DNA from: Pannonibacter anstelovis
GTDB taxonomy: Bacteria; Pseudomonadota; Alphaproteobacteria; Rhizobiales; Stappiaceae
Assembly (NCBI RefSeq): GCF_036881715.1
Contig: NZ_JBAKBF010000005.1
Span: 1 to 64,000, forward strand
DNA: 64,000 nucleotides
Reading direction: 5' to 3'
Positions 56,829-64,000 of the stretch are shown in pieces (positions within the stretch are counted from its first letter, which is position 1; every line of letters starts with the position of its first letter). The position numbers and the translations under genes are program-made. The notes under the pieces are model-generated. The model did no database searches and was not told the DNA's origin. It worked only from the letters and a program-made list of their open reading frames with translations.

Positions 56829-58225
56829 GCGGGCCGGATCAGGCGCCGCGGATCGAGGCTGTACGGCGGCCACGGCGCAGGTCACTGGCAACACGGCTGG
56901 TTCTGGCCGCCTCGCTCTGGTCGACGGCAGCGCTTGTCATCGCAGGCGTTATACTGGTTGGTCTTTACCGCGAGGCAGTGGAACGCGGTTTTGACAGCCA
57001 GCTTGAGGTCTACCAGAAGAGCATCGTTGGCGCGATGGCGCCTGCTTCTGCCGGAGAGCCGCTGAACAGGCCGGACAACCTTGGAGAACCGCGTTTCTCT
57101 CTGCCGCTTTCGGGCTGGTACTGGACGGTGACGGATCTGGCGGGTGGCGAGCGGCTGTTCGCTTCACCCTCGCTGCTCGGAGATCCACTGAATGTTCCTG
57201 CGCTTGGCGAGGGAGAGCGCAGTGGCAGTGCCGCAATGACGGGCCCTGGCAGCGATGAACTGCGGGTGGCGCAGCGGATCATCTCCTTTGATGGCAAGAG
57301 CTATCTCATCGCGGTGGCAGGGCGCACAGCCGGGTTGCGGCAGGATGTCAGAGCCTTTGCCGGGCAAGTGGCCCTGACGCTGTTCGTCTTTGGCCTTGGT
57401 CTGGTGGCTGCGGTGTTTCTTCAGGTCCGTTATGGCCTCGTGCCGCTGAAGCGGCTGCAGGCATCGTTGGCAGCCGTCCGTCAGGGCGATGCAGAGCGGG
57501 TTGAGGAGGATCTGCCCTCGGAACTTGCACCATTGGCTGCGGAGCTGAATGCGCTGATTGCCTCCAACCGGGAGGTGGTGGAGCGGGCCCGCACACACGT
57601 GGGCAATCTGGCGCATGCGCTAAAGACGCCGCTGAGTGTGATCTCCAATGAAGCCCGGGCACAGGGCGGGCCATTTGCGGAGAAGATGGCCGAACAGGCT
57701 GGCATCATGCGCACGCAGGTTGACCATCATCTTGAGCGCGCGCGAATGGCTGCCCAGCGCCGTGTGATCGGGGTGGCAACTCCGGCGGAGCCGGTTCTGA
57801 CAAAACTTGCCCGCGTGATGGAACGTATCCACGATACCAAGGGGCTGGATATCTCCGCCGATTGCGAAGATGGGATGCGCTTCCGGGGCGAGCAGCAGGA
57901 CCTCGAGGAAATGGCTGGGAACCTCATGGACAATGCCTGCAAGTGGGCAAGATACGAAGTGCGGCTGACGTCGCGGCTTATGGACACCGGAACCCCAGGC
58001 CGGCAGTTCATTGAGATTGTTGTCGAGGATGACGGGCCCGGCCTCACGGCGGAGCAGCGCAGGGAAGCAGTGAAGCGGGGCAAGCGGCTGGACGAAAGCG
58101 TACCTGGCACAGGGCTCGGGCTGTCGATCGTTGCGGATCTGGCAGGACTTTATGGTGGCTGTTTCGAGCTGTCTTCGTCGGAGCTCGGCGGACTGAGAGC
58201 ACGCCTGCTGCTGCCTGCCGTCTGA
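56825..58225 (+). CDS. feuQ: Sensor histidine kinase FeuQ
   Basis: 466 residues. Two membrane helices (about 30-50 and 180-202) flank a ~130-residue periplasmic sensor domain; then HAMP, HisKA with His264 in NLAHALKTPLSVISNEA, and HATPase with NLMDNACKWA, EDDGPGL and GTGLGLSIV all intact. PhoQ-like architecture. Partner of FeuP, restrained by FeuN in Sinorhizobium. GTG start overlapping the feuP stop. Confidence 0.87.
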   Translation: MSGPDQAPRIEAVRRPRRRSLATRLVLAASLWSTAALVIAGVILVGLYREAVERGFDSQLEVYQKSIVGAMAPASAGEPLNRPDNLGEPRFSLPLSGWYWTVTDLAGGERLFASPSLLGDPLNVPALGEGERSGSAAMTGPGSDELRVAQRIISFDGKSYLIAVAGRTAGLRQDVRAFAGQVALTLFVFGLGLVAAVFLQVRYGLVPLKRLQASLAAVRQGDAERVEEDLPSELAPLAAELNALIASNREVVERARTHVGNLAHALKTPLSVISNEARAQGGPFAEKMAEQAGIMRTQVDHHLERARMAAQRRVIGVATPAEPVLTKLARVMERIHDTKGLDISADCEDGMRFRGEQQDLEEMAGNLMDNACKWARYEVRLTSRLMDTGTPGRQFIEIVVEDDGPGLTAEQRREAVKRGKRLDESVPGTGLGLSIVADLAGLYGGCFELSSSELGGLRARLLLPAV

Positions 58226-58523
58226 TACAGAGGCTCTGCGGCGCATCAGCCATTGAGATTGCTCGTGCATCGCACGGGTTTGTCTGAGTGACCCTGTAAG
58301 GTTGGGTAATGCAGCTTTACTGGACGTACGCCACCCTGTGACTTACATCACTAAGAGTGCGCTGCAACATCCCTAATGTTTCTTCAAGATGGCGTGATTC
58401 GGCCATAAATTTGGGAAGTTTTAAGGATAACGGGCGCAGTATGGGAACCTTGTTGCCATTCTTGCGTTGTCGCGTTTGAGAACGCGCGAACTGGCCCGTG
58501 GTGGCCGGTTGATGGAGTGCGAG

Positions 58524-58979
58524 ATGCGGTTGAGCAAAAGTGGGTTGATTGTGCTCTTGTCTGCAGGCCTTTCTGCCTGCGGCTCGCTTGGCAGTGACAG
58601 CAGCTCCGATGGCGTGGATCTTTGGGGCTCGGCTTTTGGCCGTTCCGAGAAGTCGATCGCTGAGGCAGAAGCCAACGCAGCCATCAACAAGCTGCTGGAA
58701 GGCACACCCGGTCTTGTGCTTGAATCGAGTGACCGGCGCGTGGCGGCGGAAGCACAGAAGCAGGCGCTGGCTACGCCCGGCGCTGGAGGTGCGGTGCGCT
58801 GGGACAATCCGCGAACTGGCCGTCAGGGTGAAGTGCGTCCCGGTCCCAGATATCAGGTCAACAACACCGAATGCCGGGAGTTTACCCACCAGGTGATTTC
58901 CAAGGATAACCCTGTTCCTGTGGTGGCCCGTGCAACGGCCTGCACTGACGAAAAGGGACTTTGGCGCCCGATCGGCTGA
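58524..58979 (+). CDS. RT0821/Lpp0805-like surface lipoprotein
   Basis: 151 residues. Lipobox LSAC at Cys19 after a short signal sequence. The C-terminal part (VNNTECREFTHQVISKDNPVPVVARATACTDEKGLWRPI) matches the RT0821/Lpp0805 surface protein family, with two cysteines. Function unknown. ATG 58524 has GGAG 6 bases upstream. The ~300 bases before it hold a small repeat CGCGTT-TGAG-AACGCG (58471-58486) and no coding signal. Confidence 0.8.
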   Translation: MRLSKSGLIVLLSAGLSACGSLGSDSSSDGVDLWGSAFGRSEKSIAEAEANAAINKLLEGTPGLVLESSDRRVAAEAQKQALATPGAGGAVRWDNPRTGRQGEVRPGPRYQVNNTECREFTHQVISKDNPVPVVARATACTDEKGLWRPIG

Positions 58980-59018
58980 GCCGCGTCAGATCCCTGTTTT
59001 GCATTGCCAAATTTTGAG

Positions 59019-59046
59019 CCCGCCGGTTTCCGGCGGGTTTTCGTTT
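59019..59046 (+). terminator. Intrinsic terminator after the surface lipoprotein
   Basis: 8-bp perfect stem CCCGCCGG / CCGGCGGG, TTT loop, followed by TTTTCGTTT. Confidence 0.88.
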
Positions 59047-59178
59047 GCCCGTGCCGGTCGGGACCAGCGAAACTTCACGATTTTAGCATCTGGATCAACC
59101 AACTGGAAAGGAACACTTAAGTCCTGAAGTGCTAGCCTTTCCGGCAGTCTTATCCTGTTGATCAAAGTTCTGCGTATC

Positions 59179-60606
59179 ATGACCGATCAGGATCTTCTGA
59201 AAAGGAAGATACAGTCCTATCTCGAAGAGCTGTCTCCGGGGGCAGTCTCCATGCTCGCAAGAAGCCTGGAGAGGACGCATGCACTTGGACAGAACGAGCC
59301 CCATGCAGAGCTTATTCTGGCGGCTGCGCTGGCTTTGTTGTCTGGGCAGGCTTCCGGCGAAGAGCTTGAGGGTTCAACTCCAGTCCAGAATGCCGGCTGC
59401 AACTGGCGCCAGAAACTGGAGCGGAGCTTCTTCGCGCCGATTGATGCCTTTGCCATAAACGAGCAGCTTCCGCACAAGCAGGAAGCCAGGATCTACCGGC
59501 CCTATCTGAGTGAATTCTGGAACTGGATGGAACGGGACCTGCTGGCAGAAGACATTGCCAGAGCGGTCGAGTTTCTGGAGAGGCGCCCCGATGATGAAGA
59601 ACGGATTCATCGCGTGGCTGCGGTTTTGCGCAAGAAAGCTGGAGAGGCGCTGACGGGGATTCTCGATAACTGTGCCGCATCTGAACGCGAAGAGCGCAGG
59701 CTGAAGATGCTGCTGGGCGGCGAACGTGCCCTGCAAGATCTTGCTGATGTGGCCAAGGTGTTCAAGGCTGAGCCTTGGTTGAGAGCCTTTCGCCGGCGTA
59801 TTCCGGACACACTTAGCGAGCGGGCATTGAAACAGGATGCGGACATCCTTGATCTGGTTTCCGCATATGCCACGCGTCATCCCGAAGATGTGCCGGTGAT
59901 CGCGGCTGCCATGCTGGACCGGGCGGAGGCACCCTGGTCGCTTGGGCCCTTTGCAGAGAGGCTGGCAAGAGTGCGTGGTGCAAGGTGGTTGACGAAAACC
60001 CGCTACGCGCCCTTCGCCTCGATTGTAATCTCGGAGGTGGAGCGGCTGCATCTGCTGGCTCACGAGCATCGCAAGAATAATCCTGATCCTGTTGGCTTTG
60101 CAGGCGCTCTGTCGGCATATGCGACTGTGGTGAAAGGTGTGGAGCGGGATATGGATCTGACTGGCGCGGAGCAGTGGCGCGGCCGGATCGCAGAAACCCG
60201 CCGCAGCATCTCGGCTGCGGTTGCTGATGAACTGGCTGGTGCTGCCGGAACGGTCCGCCGGGCTTTACAGGTGCCCAAGACAGATGCCGATGGTGCGTTT
60301 CGTTCCAACGAGGCCGCCCTTGATGCTGCCGTTCGCACGCTCAGAGTGTTGGACCTAAGCCGCAGTTCTGCGGAGGTTCTGGCCGTGAACGAGGCGGGAA
60401 AACGGGCTCGCCAGTCTGTCGAACAGACACTGGAGATCATCTCGCGCTCCCTGATTTCCGATCTGGGAAAGGCCAAGGGACCAAACCGCGACGCAGTGGC
60501 CTCTGCTGCCGAGGCGGCTATCCAGCTTTGCGAGATCTGTTTTGGCCAGGAATACGCCGCTTTGTTGAGGCGAAGCCGGCAAAGCGCAATGGCTGCAGCA
60601 GCCTAA
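59179..60606 (+). CDS. Large helical protein of unknown function
   Basis: 475 residues, soluble, almost entirely helical, with no signal or membrane segment. Regions: LKRKIQSYLEELSPGAVSMLARSLERTHALG; an aromatic patch YRPYLSEFWNWMERDLLAEDIARAVEFLERRP; DILDLVSAYATRHPEDVPVIAAAMLDRAEAPWSLGPFAERLARV; a C-terminal coiled-coil-like half ending YAALLRRSRQSAM. I do not recognise a family. ATG 59179 is chosen although a TTG 21 bases upstream is possible; neither has a good ribosome site. It lies 103 bases before ccmI, in the same direction. Confidence 0.75.
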   Translation: MTDQDLLKRKIQSYLEELSPGAVSMLARSLERTHALGQNEPHAELILAAALALLSGQASGEELEGSTPVQNAGCNWRQKLERSFFAPIDAFAINEQLPHKQEARIYRPYLSEFWNWMERDLLAEDIARAVEFLERRPDDEERIHRVAAVLRKKAGEALTGILDNCAASEREERRLKMLLGGERALQDLADVAKVFKAEPWLRAFRRRIPDTLSERALKQDADILDLVSAYATRHPEDVPVIAAAMLDRAEAPWSLGPFAERLARVRGARWLTKTRYAPFASIVISEVERLHLLAHEHRKNNPDPVGFAGALSAYATVVKGVERDMDLTGAEQWRGRIAETRRSISAAVADELAGAAGTVRRALQVPKTDADGAFRSNEAALDAAVRTLRVLDLSRSSAEVLAVNEAGKRARQSVEQTLEIISRSLISDLGKAKGPNRDAVASAAEAAIQLCEICFGQEYAALLRRSRQSAMAAAA

Positions 60607-60709
60607 GTGAGCCGTTTCTGCGTGTTTTCCAGATCCGTGTTTTCACCGCGACCCAAGGTCACACACTCTTTTGTTGCCAGAGCGGGTGTGTCACGATCTA
60701 TATGGCGGC

Positions 60710-61855
60710 ATGACACTCTGGATCTTTTTCGCCTTCTTGACCGCTGCTGCGGCGCTATCCATTCTTGTGCCGCTCAGGCGCGGGGCTATCGCGGACGTTG
60801 TTTCCGCTGAAGATGTAGCAGGAGAAGCTGTCTACAAGGCCCAGCTGGATGAGCTGGACAAGGATCTCGCGCGCGGTGTGATTGACGAGACTGCGGCGAA
60901 AGCTGCCCGAACAGAGATTGCGCGCCGTCTTATCGCCTTGCGCAGGGACAGCAGCCTGTCTGACGGTCAACGGGATACGGCCAGGAGCACGAGCGGCAGC
61001 CGTGACAAAGCCGTCATGGCTCTGGCGATTCTGGCTGTACCTGCGGCGGCGCTCGGTATCTATATGGCCGCCGGTTCGCCGTCCTATCCGGATCAGCCTC
61101 TTTCTGCCCGGTTGAATACGCCTGTTGAGACTCTTCCCGTGAACCAGATGATTGCCCGTGTCGAGCAGCATCTGGCGCAGAACCCTGCCGATGGGCGCGG
61201 ATGGGAGGTGCTCGCTCCCGTTTATCTGTCATTAGGCCGTCCAGAGGACTCGGCAAGGGCTTTCAGCAACGCAATCCGCCTGAATGGCAGCCGTGAGGAC
61301 CTTGAATCCGGTCTTGGCGAGGCGCTTGTCGTTGCAGCGCGCGGCGTTGTGACAGCGGATGCCAAAGCCGCATTTGAGCGGGCTGCCGCCTTGTCTCCTG
61401 ATGCCGTGAAGCCAAGGTTTTTCCTGGCGATGGCTTATGGTCAGGATGGCAGGAAGGATGAAGCTGTGAAGGCCTGGATGCAGCTGCTGGAGGGAGCTGA
61501 CGAGAGTGAGCCCTGGGTACCTGTGGCGCGGCAGGAACTTGCCGCGGTTCAGGGCCAGGTTCCGCCTGCAGTCATGCCCGGTCCGACGGCAGATGATGTG
61601 CGGGCCGCAGGCGAAATGGGCGCAGAAGACCGCCAGTCCATGATTCAGAGCATGGTAGACGGCCTGCAGGAGAGGTTAGACAGGGACGGTGGCACCATTG
61701 AAGAGTGGGAGAGACTCATCCGTTCTCAGCTTGTCCTTGGGGCGCGCGAGGCCGCCAGGGAAACACTTGGCAAGGCACGGCAGGCAATGACCGCAGATCA
61801 AGCCGCGCAGTCCCGTTTCGACGAGTTGGAGAAGGAACTCGAGTCCGGAAACTGA
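60710..61855 (+). CDS. ccmI: Cytochrome c maturation protein CcmI
   Basis: 381 residues. First membrane helix at the start (LWIFFAFLTAAAALSILVPL), a cytoplasmic loop with EAVYKAQLDELDKDLARGVIDETAAKAARTEIARRL, a second helix near 100-118 and a periplasmic TPR domain (VEQHLAQNPADGRGWEVLAPVYLSLGRPEDSARAFSNAIRL). CcmI holds apocytochrome c for haem attachment by CcmF/CcmH. ATG 60710 opens directly into the first helix; the 13 upstream in-frame residues are polar. Confidence 0.9.
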   Translation: MTLWIFFAFLTAAAALSILVPLRRGAIADVVSAEDVAGEAVYKAQLDELDKDLARGVIDETAAKAARTEIARRLIALRRDSSLSDGQRDTARSTSGSRDKAVMALAILAVPAAALGIYMAAGSPSYPDQPLSARLNTPVETLPVNQMIARVEQHLAQNPADGRGWEVLAPVYLSLGRPEDSARAFSNAIRLNGSREDLESGLGEALVVAARGVVTADAKAAFERAAALSPDAVKPRFFLAMAYGQDGRKDEAVKAWMQLLEGADESEPWVPVARQELAAVQGQVPPAVMPGPTADDVRAAGEMGAEDRQSMIQSMVDGLQERLDRDGGTIEEWERLIRSQLVLGAREAARETLGKARQAMTADQAAQSRFDELEKELESGN

Positions 61856-61896
61856 GGACCAGCCGCAAGAGGAACCGTGAGGGAGCGGACAAGGGA

Positions 61897-62349
61897 ATGA
61901 CCAGAAAACAGCGCCGCCTTACACTGATCGGTGGAGCCGGAGTGGTTCTTGCTGCCGCTGCCGGCCTGATACTCTATGCGTTGAGCGACCAGATCGTGTT
62001 TTTTCAGACACCTACTGACGTGGTGACCAAACAGATCGCGCCCGGCCAACGCATCCGGCTGGGTGGGCTGGTCGAGGAGGGGTCCGTTGAACGCCGCGCC
62101 AACGCAGAAGTGCTGTTCCGGGTGACGGATACGTCCAACACCGTGCAGGTGGCTTATACGGGCATTCTGCCGGACCTGTTCCGTGAGGGGCAGGGCGTCG
62201 TCACGGAAGGTGTGATCGGCCCGGATGGTGTATTCAAGGCCGACAATGTCTTGGCAAAGCATGACGAGAATTACGTGCCGAAAGAAGTCGCCGATGCCCT
62301 TAAGGAACAGGGTGTCTGGAAAGGCGATGAAGATCAGCAAAGCAATTGA
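61897..62349 (+). CDS. ccmE: Cytochrome c maturation haem chaperone CcmE
   Basis: 150 residues. N-terminal anchor helix (LTLIGGAGVVLAAAAGLILYAL) and OB-fold periplasmic domain. The haem-binding His122 is in LAKHDENYVP, with the His-X3-Tyr motif typical of CcmE. GQRIRLGGLVEEGSVERR is conserved. AAGGG precedes ATG 61897; the frame extends upstream through ccmI as a shadow. 49 bases before ccmF. Confidence 0.94.
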   Translation: MTRKQRRLTLIGGAGVVLAAAAGLILYALSDQIVFFQTPTDVVTKQIAPGQRIRLGGLVEEGSVERRANAEVLFRVTDTSNTVQVAYTGILPDLFREGQGVVTEGVIGPDGVFKADNVLAKHDENYVPKEVADALKEQGVWKGDEDQQSN

Positions 62350-62398
62350 TGCCGGTCGGGCCGGGGCAGCCGGATTGGTGTGAGGGAGTACAGGACGC

Positions 62399-64000
62399 AT
62401 GATTGTTGAGGCCGGCCATTTTGCGCTTGTACTGGCGCTGGTCATGTCACTAGTACAGTCGGTGGTACCCGTCTGGGGCGCAAAGACCGGTGACTTGCGC
62501 CTGATGTCAATTGCCGCACCTGTGGCCAATTTGATCTTCGTGCTGGTTACGATTTCCTTTGCGTCGTTGACCTGGGCCTATCTGAATTCAGACTTCTCCG
62601 TTCTGAATGTCTGGGAAAACTCTCATTCCGCCAAGCCGCTGATCTTCAAGATCTCTGGTGTCTGGGGCAATCACGAAGGCTCCATGCTGCTGTGGGTGCT
62701 CATTCTTGCACTCTTTGGTGCGCTCGTGGGGCTGTTCAGCAGCAATGTGCCCGCACCGCTGCGTGCGACAGTGCTTGCCGTTCAGTCCTGGGTCGCGTCT
62801 GCCTTTCTGCTGTTCATTCTCGTTACATCGAATCCGTTCCAGCGGATTGCCGATGCTCCGTTCGAAGGTAACGATCTCAATCCAATCCTGCAGGACATCG
62901 GCCTCGCGATCCATCCGCCGCTGCTCTATCTTGGATACGTCGGCTTCTCGATCACTTTTGCCTTTGCTGTAGCAGCACTCATCCTCGGGCGGATTGATGC
63001 GGCCTGGGCACGCTGGGTGCGGCCCTGGACGCTGCTGGCCTGGCTTTTCCTGACGCTCGGCATCTCCATGGGCTCCTACTGGGCCTATTATGAGCTCGGC
63101 TGGGGCGGCTGGTGGTTCTGGGACCCGGTCGAGAATGCGTCCTTCATGCCCTGGCTGGCGGGAACGGCGTTGCTGCATTCGGCCATCGTCATGGAGAAGC
63201 GCGAGGCGCTGAAGGTATGGACGGTTCTGCTCGCGATCTTCACCTTTTCTCTGTCGCTGCTCGGGACATTCCTCGTCCGCTCTGGCGTGCTGACCAGCGT
63301 TCATGCCTTCGCGGTCGATCCTTCACGCGGCGTGTTCATTCTGGCCATCCTGTGCGTGTTCATTGGCGGCTCGCTGGCGCTTTATGCGTGGCGCGCACCG
63401 ATGCTGAAGCAGGGCGGCATTTTCTCACCGATCAGCCGCGAAGGCTCGCTGGTGCTTAACAACCTGTTCCTGACAGCAGCCTGTGCGGCGGTGTTTGTCG
63501 GAACGCTTTATCCGTTGGCGCTTGAAGCGTTAACCGGTGAAAAGATCTCCGTTGGCGCCCCCTTCTTCAATCTGACCTTTGGTCCGTTGATGGTGCCCCT
63601 GCTGATCGCAGTGCCTTTTGGGCCGCTGCTGGCGTGGAAGCGCGGGGACATGCTGGCAGCCTGCGAGCGGCTCTATGCGGCTCTGGGACTGACTGTACTT
63701 GCAATGCTGTTCGTCTTCTGGCTCTGGGGTATGGACCGGGTTCTGGCGCCTCTGGGCGTCGGATTGGCGGTATGGGTGATGGCGGGCTCGATTGCCGAGA
63801 TCATTTCCCGCAGCCGTATTCTGGAAGTCGGTCTCGCCCGCGGTCTGCCGCGCCTTTTCGGCCTGCCGCGTTCCGCCTGGGGCACGGTTCTGGGGCACTT
63901 TGGTCTTGGCATGACCGTGCTTGGCATCGTGGTAGCTTCTGCCTTCCAGATTGAGGTGGTGCGCAATGCCAAGCCGGGCGATACGTTTGACGTGTCTGGC
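62399..64000 (+). CDS. ccmF: Haem lyase subunit CcmF (3' end outside window)
   Basis: The frame is open from ATG 62399 to the window edge (534 codons), about 80 per cent of the usual ~650 residues. Multiple membrane helices. The tryptophan-rich WWD haem-handling motif is present (ELGWGGWWFWDPVENASFMPW), as are GVWGNHEGSMLLW near 95 and the conserved histidines in IHPPLLYLGYVG and TALLHSAIVMEKR. With CcmH and CcmI it attaches haem to apocytochrome c in the periplasm. GAGGGAG lies upstream of the start. Confidence 0.95.
   Translation, partial: MIVEAGHFALVLALVMSLVQSVVPVWGAKTGDLRLMSIAAPVANLIFVLVTISFASLTWAYLNSDFSVLNVWENSHSAKPLIFKISGVWGNHEGSMLLWVLILALFGALVGLFSSNVPAPLRATVLAVQSWVASAFLLFILVTSNPFQRIADAPFEGNDLNPILQDIGLAIHPPLLYLGYVGFSITFAFAVAALILGRIDAAWARWVRPWTLLAWLFLTLGISMGSYWAYYELGWGGWWFWDPVENASFMPWLAGTALLHSAIVMEKREALKVWTVLLAIFTFSLSLLGTFLVRSGVLTSVHAFAVDPSRGVFILAILCVFIGGSLALYAWRAPMLKQGGIFSPISREGSLVLNNLFLTAACAAVFVGTLYPLALEALTGEKISVGAPFFNLTFGPLMVPLLIAVPFGPLLAWKRGDMLAACERLYAALGLTVLAMLFVFWLWGMDRVLAPLGVGLAVWVMAGSIAEIISRSRILEVGLARGLPRLFGLPRSAWGTVLGHFGLGMTVLGIVVASAFQIEVVRNAKPGDTFDVSG

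Noticed and set aside
1..64000. CRISPR arrays, tRNA or rRNA genes, insertion sequences
   Set aside because: No regularly spaced direct repeats, no cloverleaf-like segment with a TTCGA-type arm, no rRNA sequence and no transposase frame were recognised on reading.

Overview
The window is high-GC alphaproteobacterial DNA, most likely from a Hyphomicrobiales (Rhizobiales) species. This follows from a MucR/Ros regulator, a FeuN-FeuP-FeuQ signalling locus, the family-specific genes DUF1491, DUF2336, DUF5330, DUF1214/DUF1254 and DUF3833, a seven-gene Mrp/Pha cation antiporter, and a gene transfer agent (GTA) cluster laid out like RcGTA. Genus is not resolved. I saw no tRNA, rRNA, CRISPR array, insertion sequence or integrase.

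Layout. 1-8.2 kb: the end of a chemotaxis receptor, an ABC-F ATPase, and an oppABC-D/F oligopeptide importer with hairpins before oppA and between oppA and oppB. 8.2-8.4 kb: a palindromic repeat element flanked by two near-identical 30-bp hairpins. 8.4-9.9 kb: a divergent qorB/qorR-type quinone reductase and HxlR sensor pair with a perfect operator-like palindrome. 10.1 kb: an orphan RiPP precursor with a nitrile-hydratase-like leader. 10.4-12.6 kb: thermonuclease, Fe-type superoxide dismutase and a DUF1284 protein. 12.9-18.9 kb: the Mrp antiporter operon. 19.3 kb: mucR. 20.4-21.7 kb: a DnaA-domain protein and a DUF6456 protein, the two-gene form of the GTA activator GafA (GafY/GafZ). 21.6-34.2 kb: housekeeping and envelope genes including SufE, a sensor kinase with a degenerate ATP site, a DMT exporter with an AraC regulator, and a DUF1254-DUF1214-PBP1 operon. 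34.3-38.8 kb: a YcgN protein, an mhqO-mhqD-type aromatic/quinone detoxification pair, DUF3833, and a mosaic two-PAS chemotaxis receptor.

38.8-55.7 kb: a complete GTA structural cluster in canonical order (TerS, TerL, portal, small membrane protein, protease, capsid, connectors, tail tube, chaperones, short tape measure, baseplate/hub proteins, peptidase, megatron), followed by DUF2793, a T4-type lysozyme and a holin-like protein. It has no integrase, repressor or replication genes. A sigma70-like promoter and an intrinsic terminator precede the first gene, so a leader RNA or attenuator is predicted. A second intrinsic terminator follows the capsid gene.

55.8-64 kb: feuN-feuP-feuQ, a surface lipoprotein, an unrecognised helical protein, and the cytochrome c maturation genes ccmI-ccmE-ccmF, the last cut by the window edge.

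The most promising items for new biology are the orphan RiPP precursor, the co-location of a GTA cluster with its likely activator pair, and the terminated leader RNA ahead of the GTA genes.
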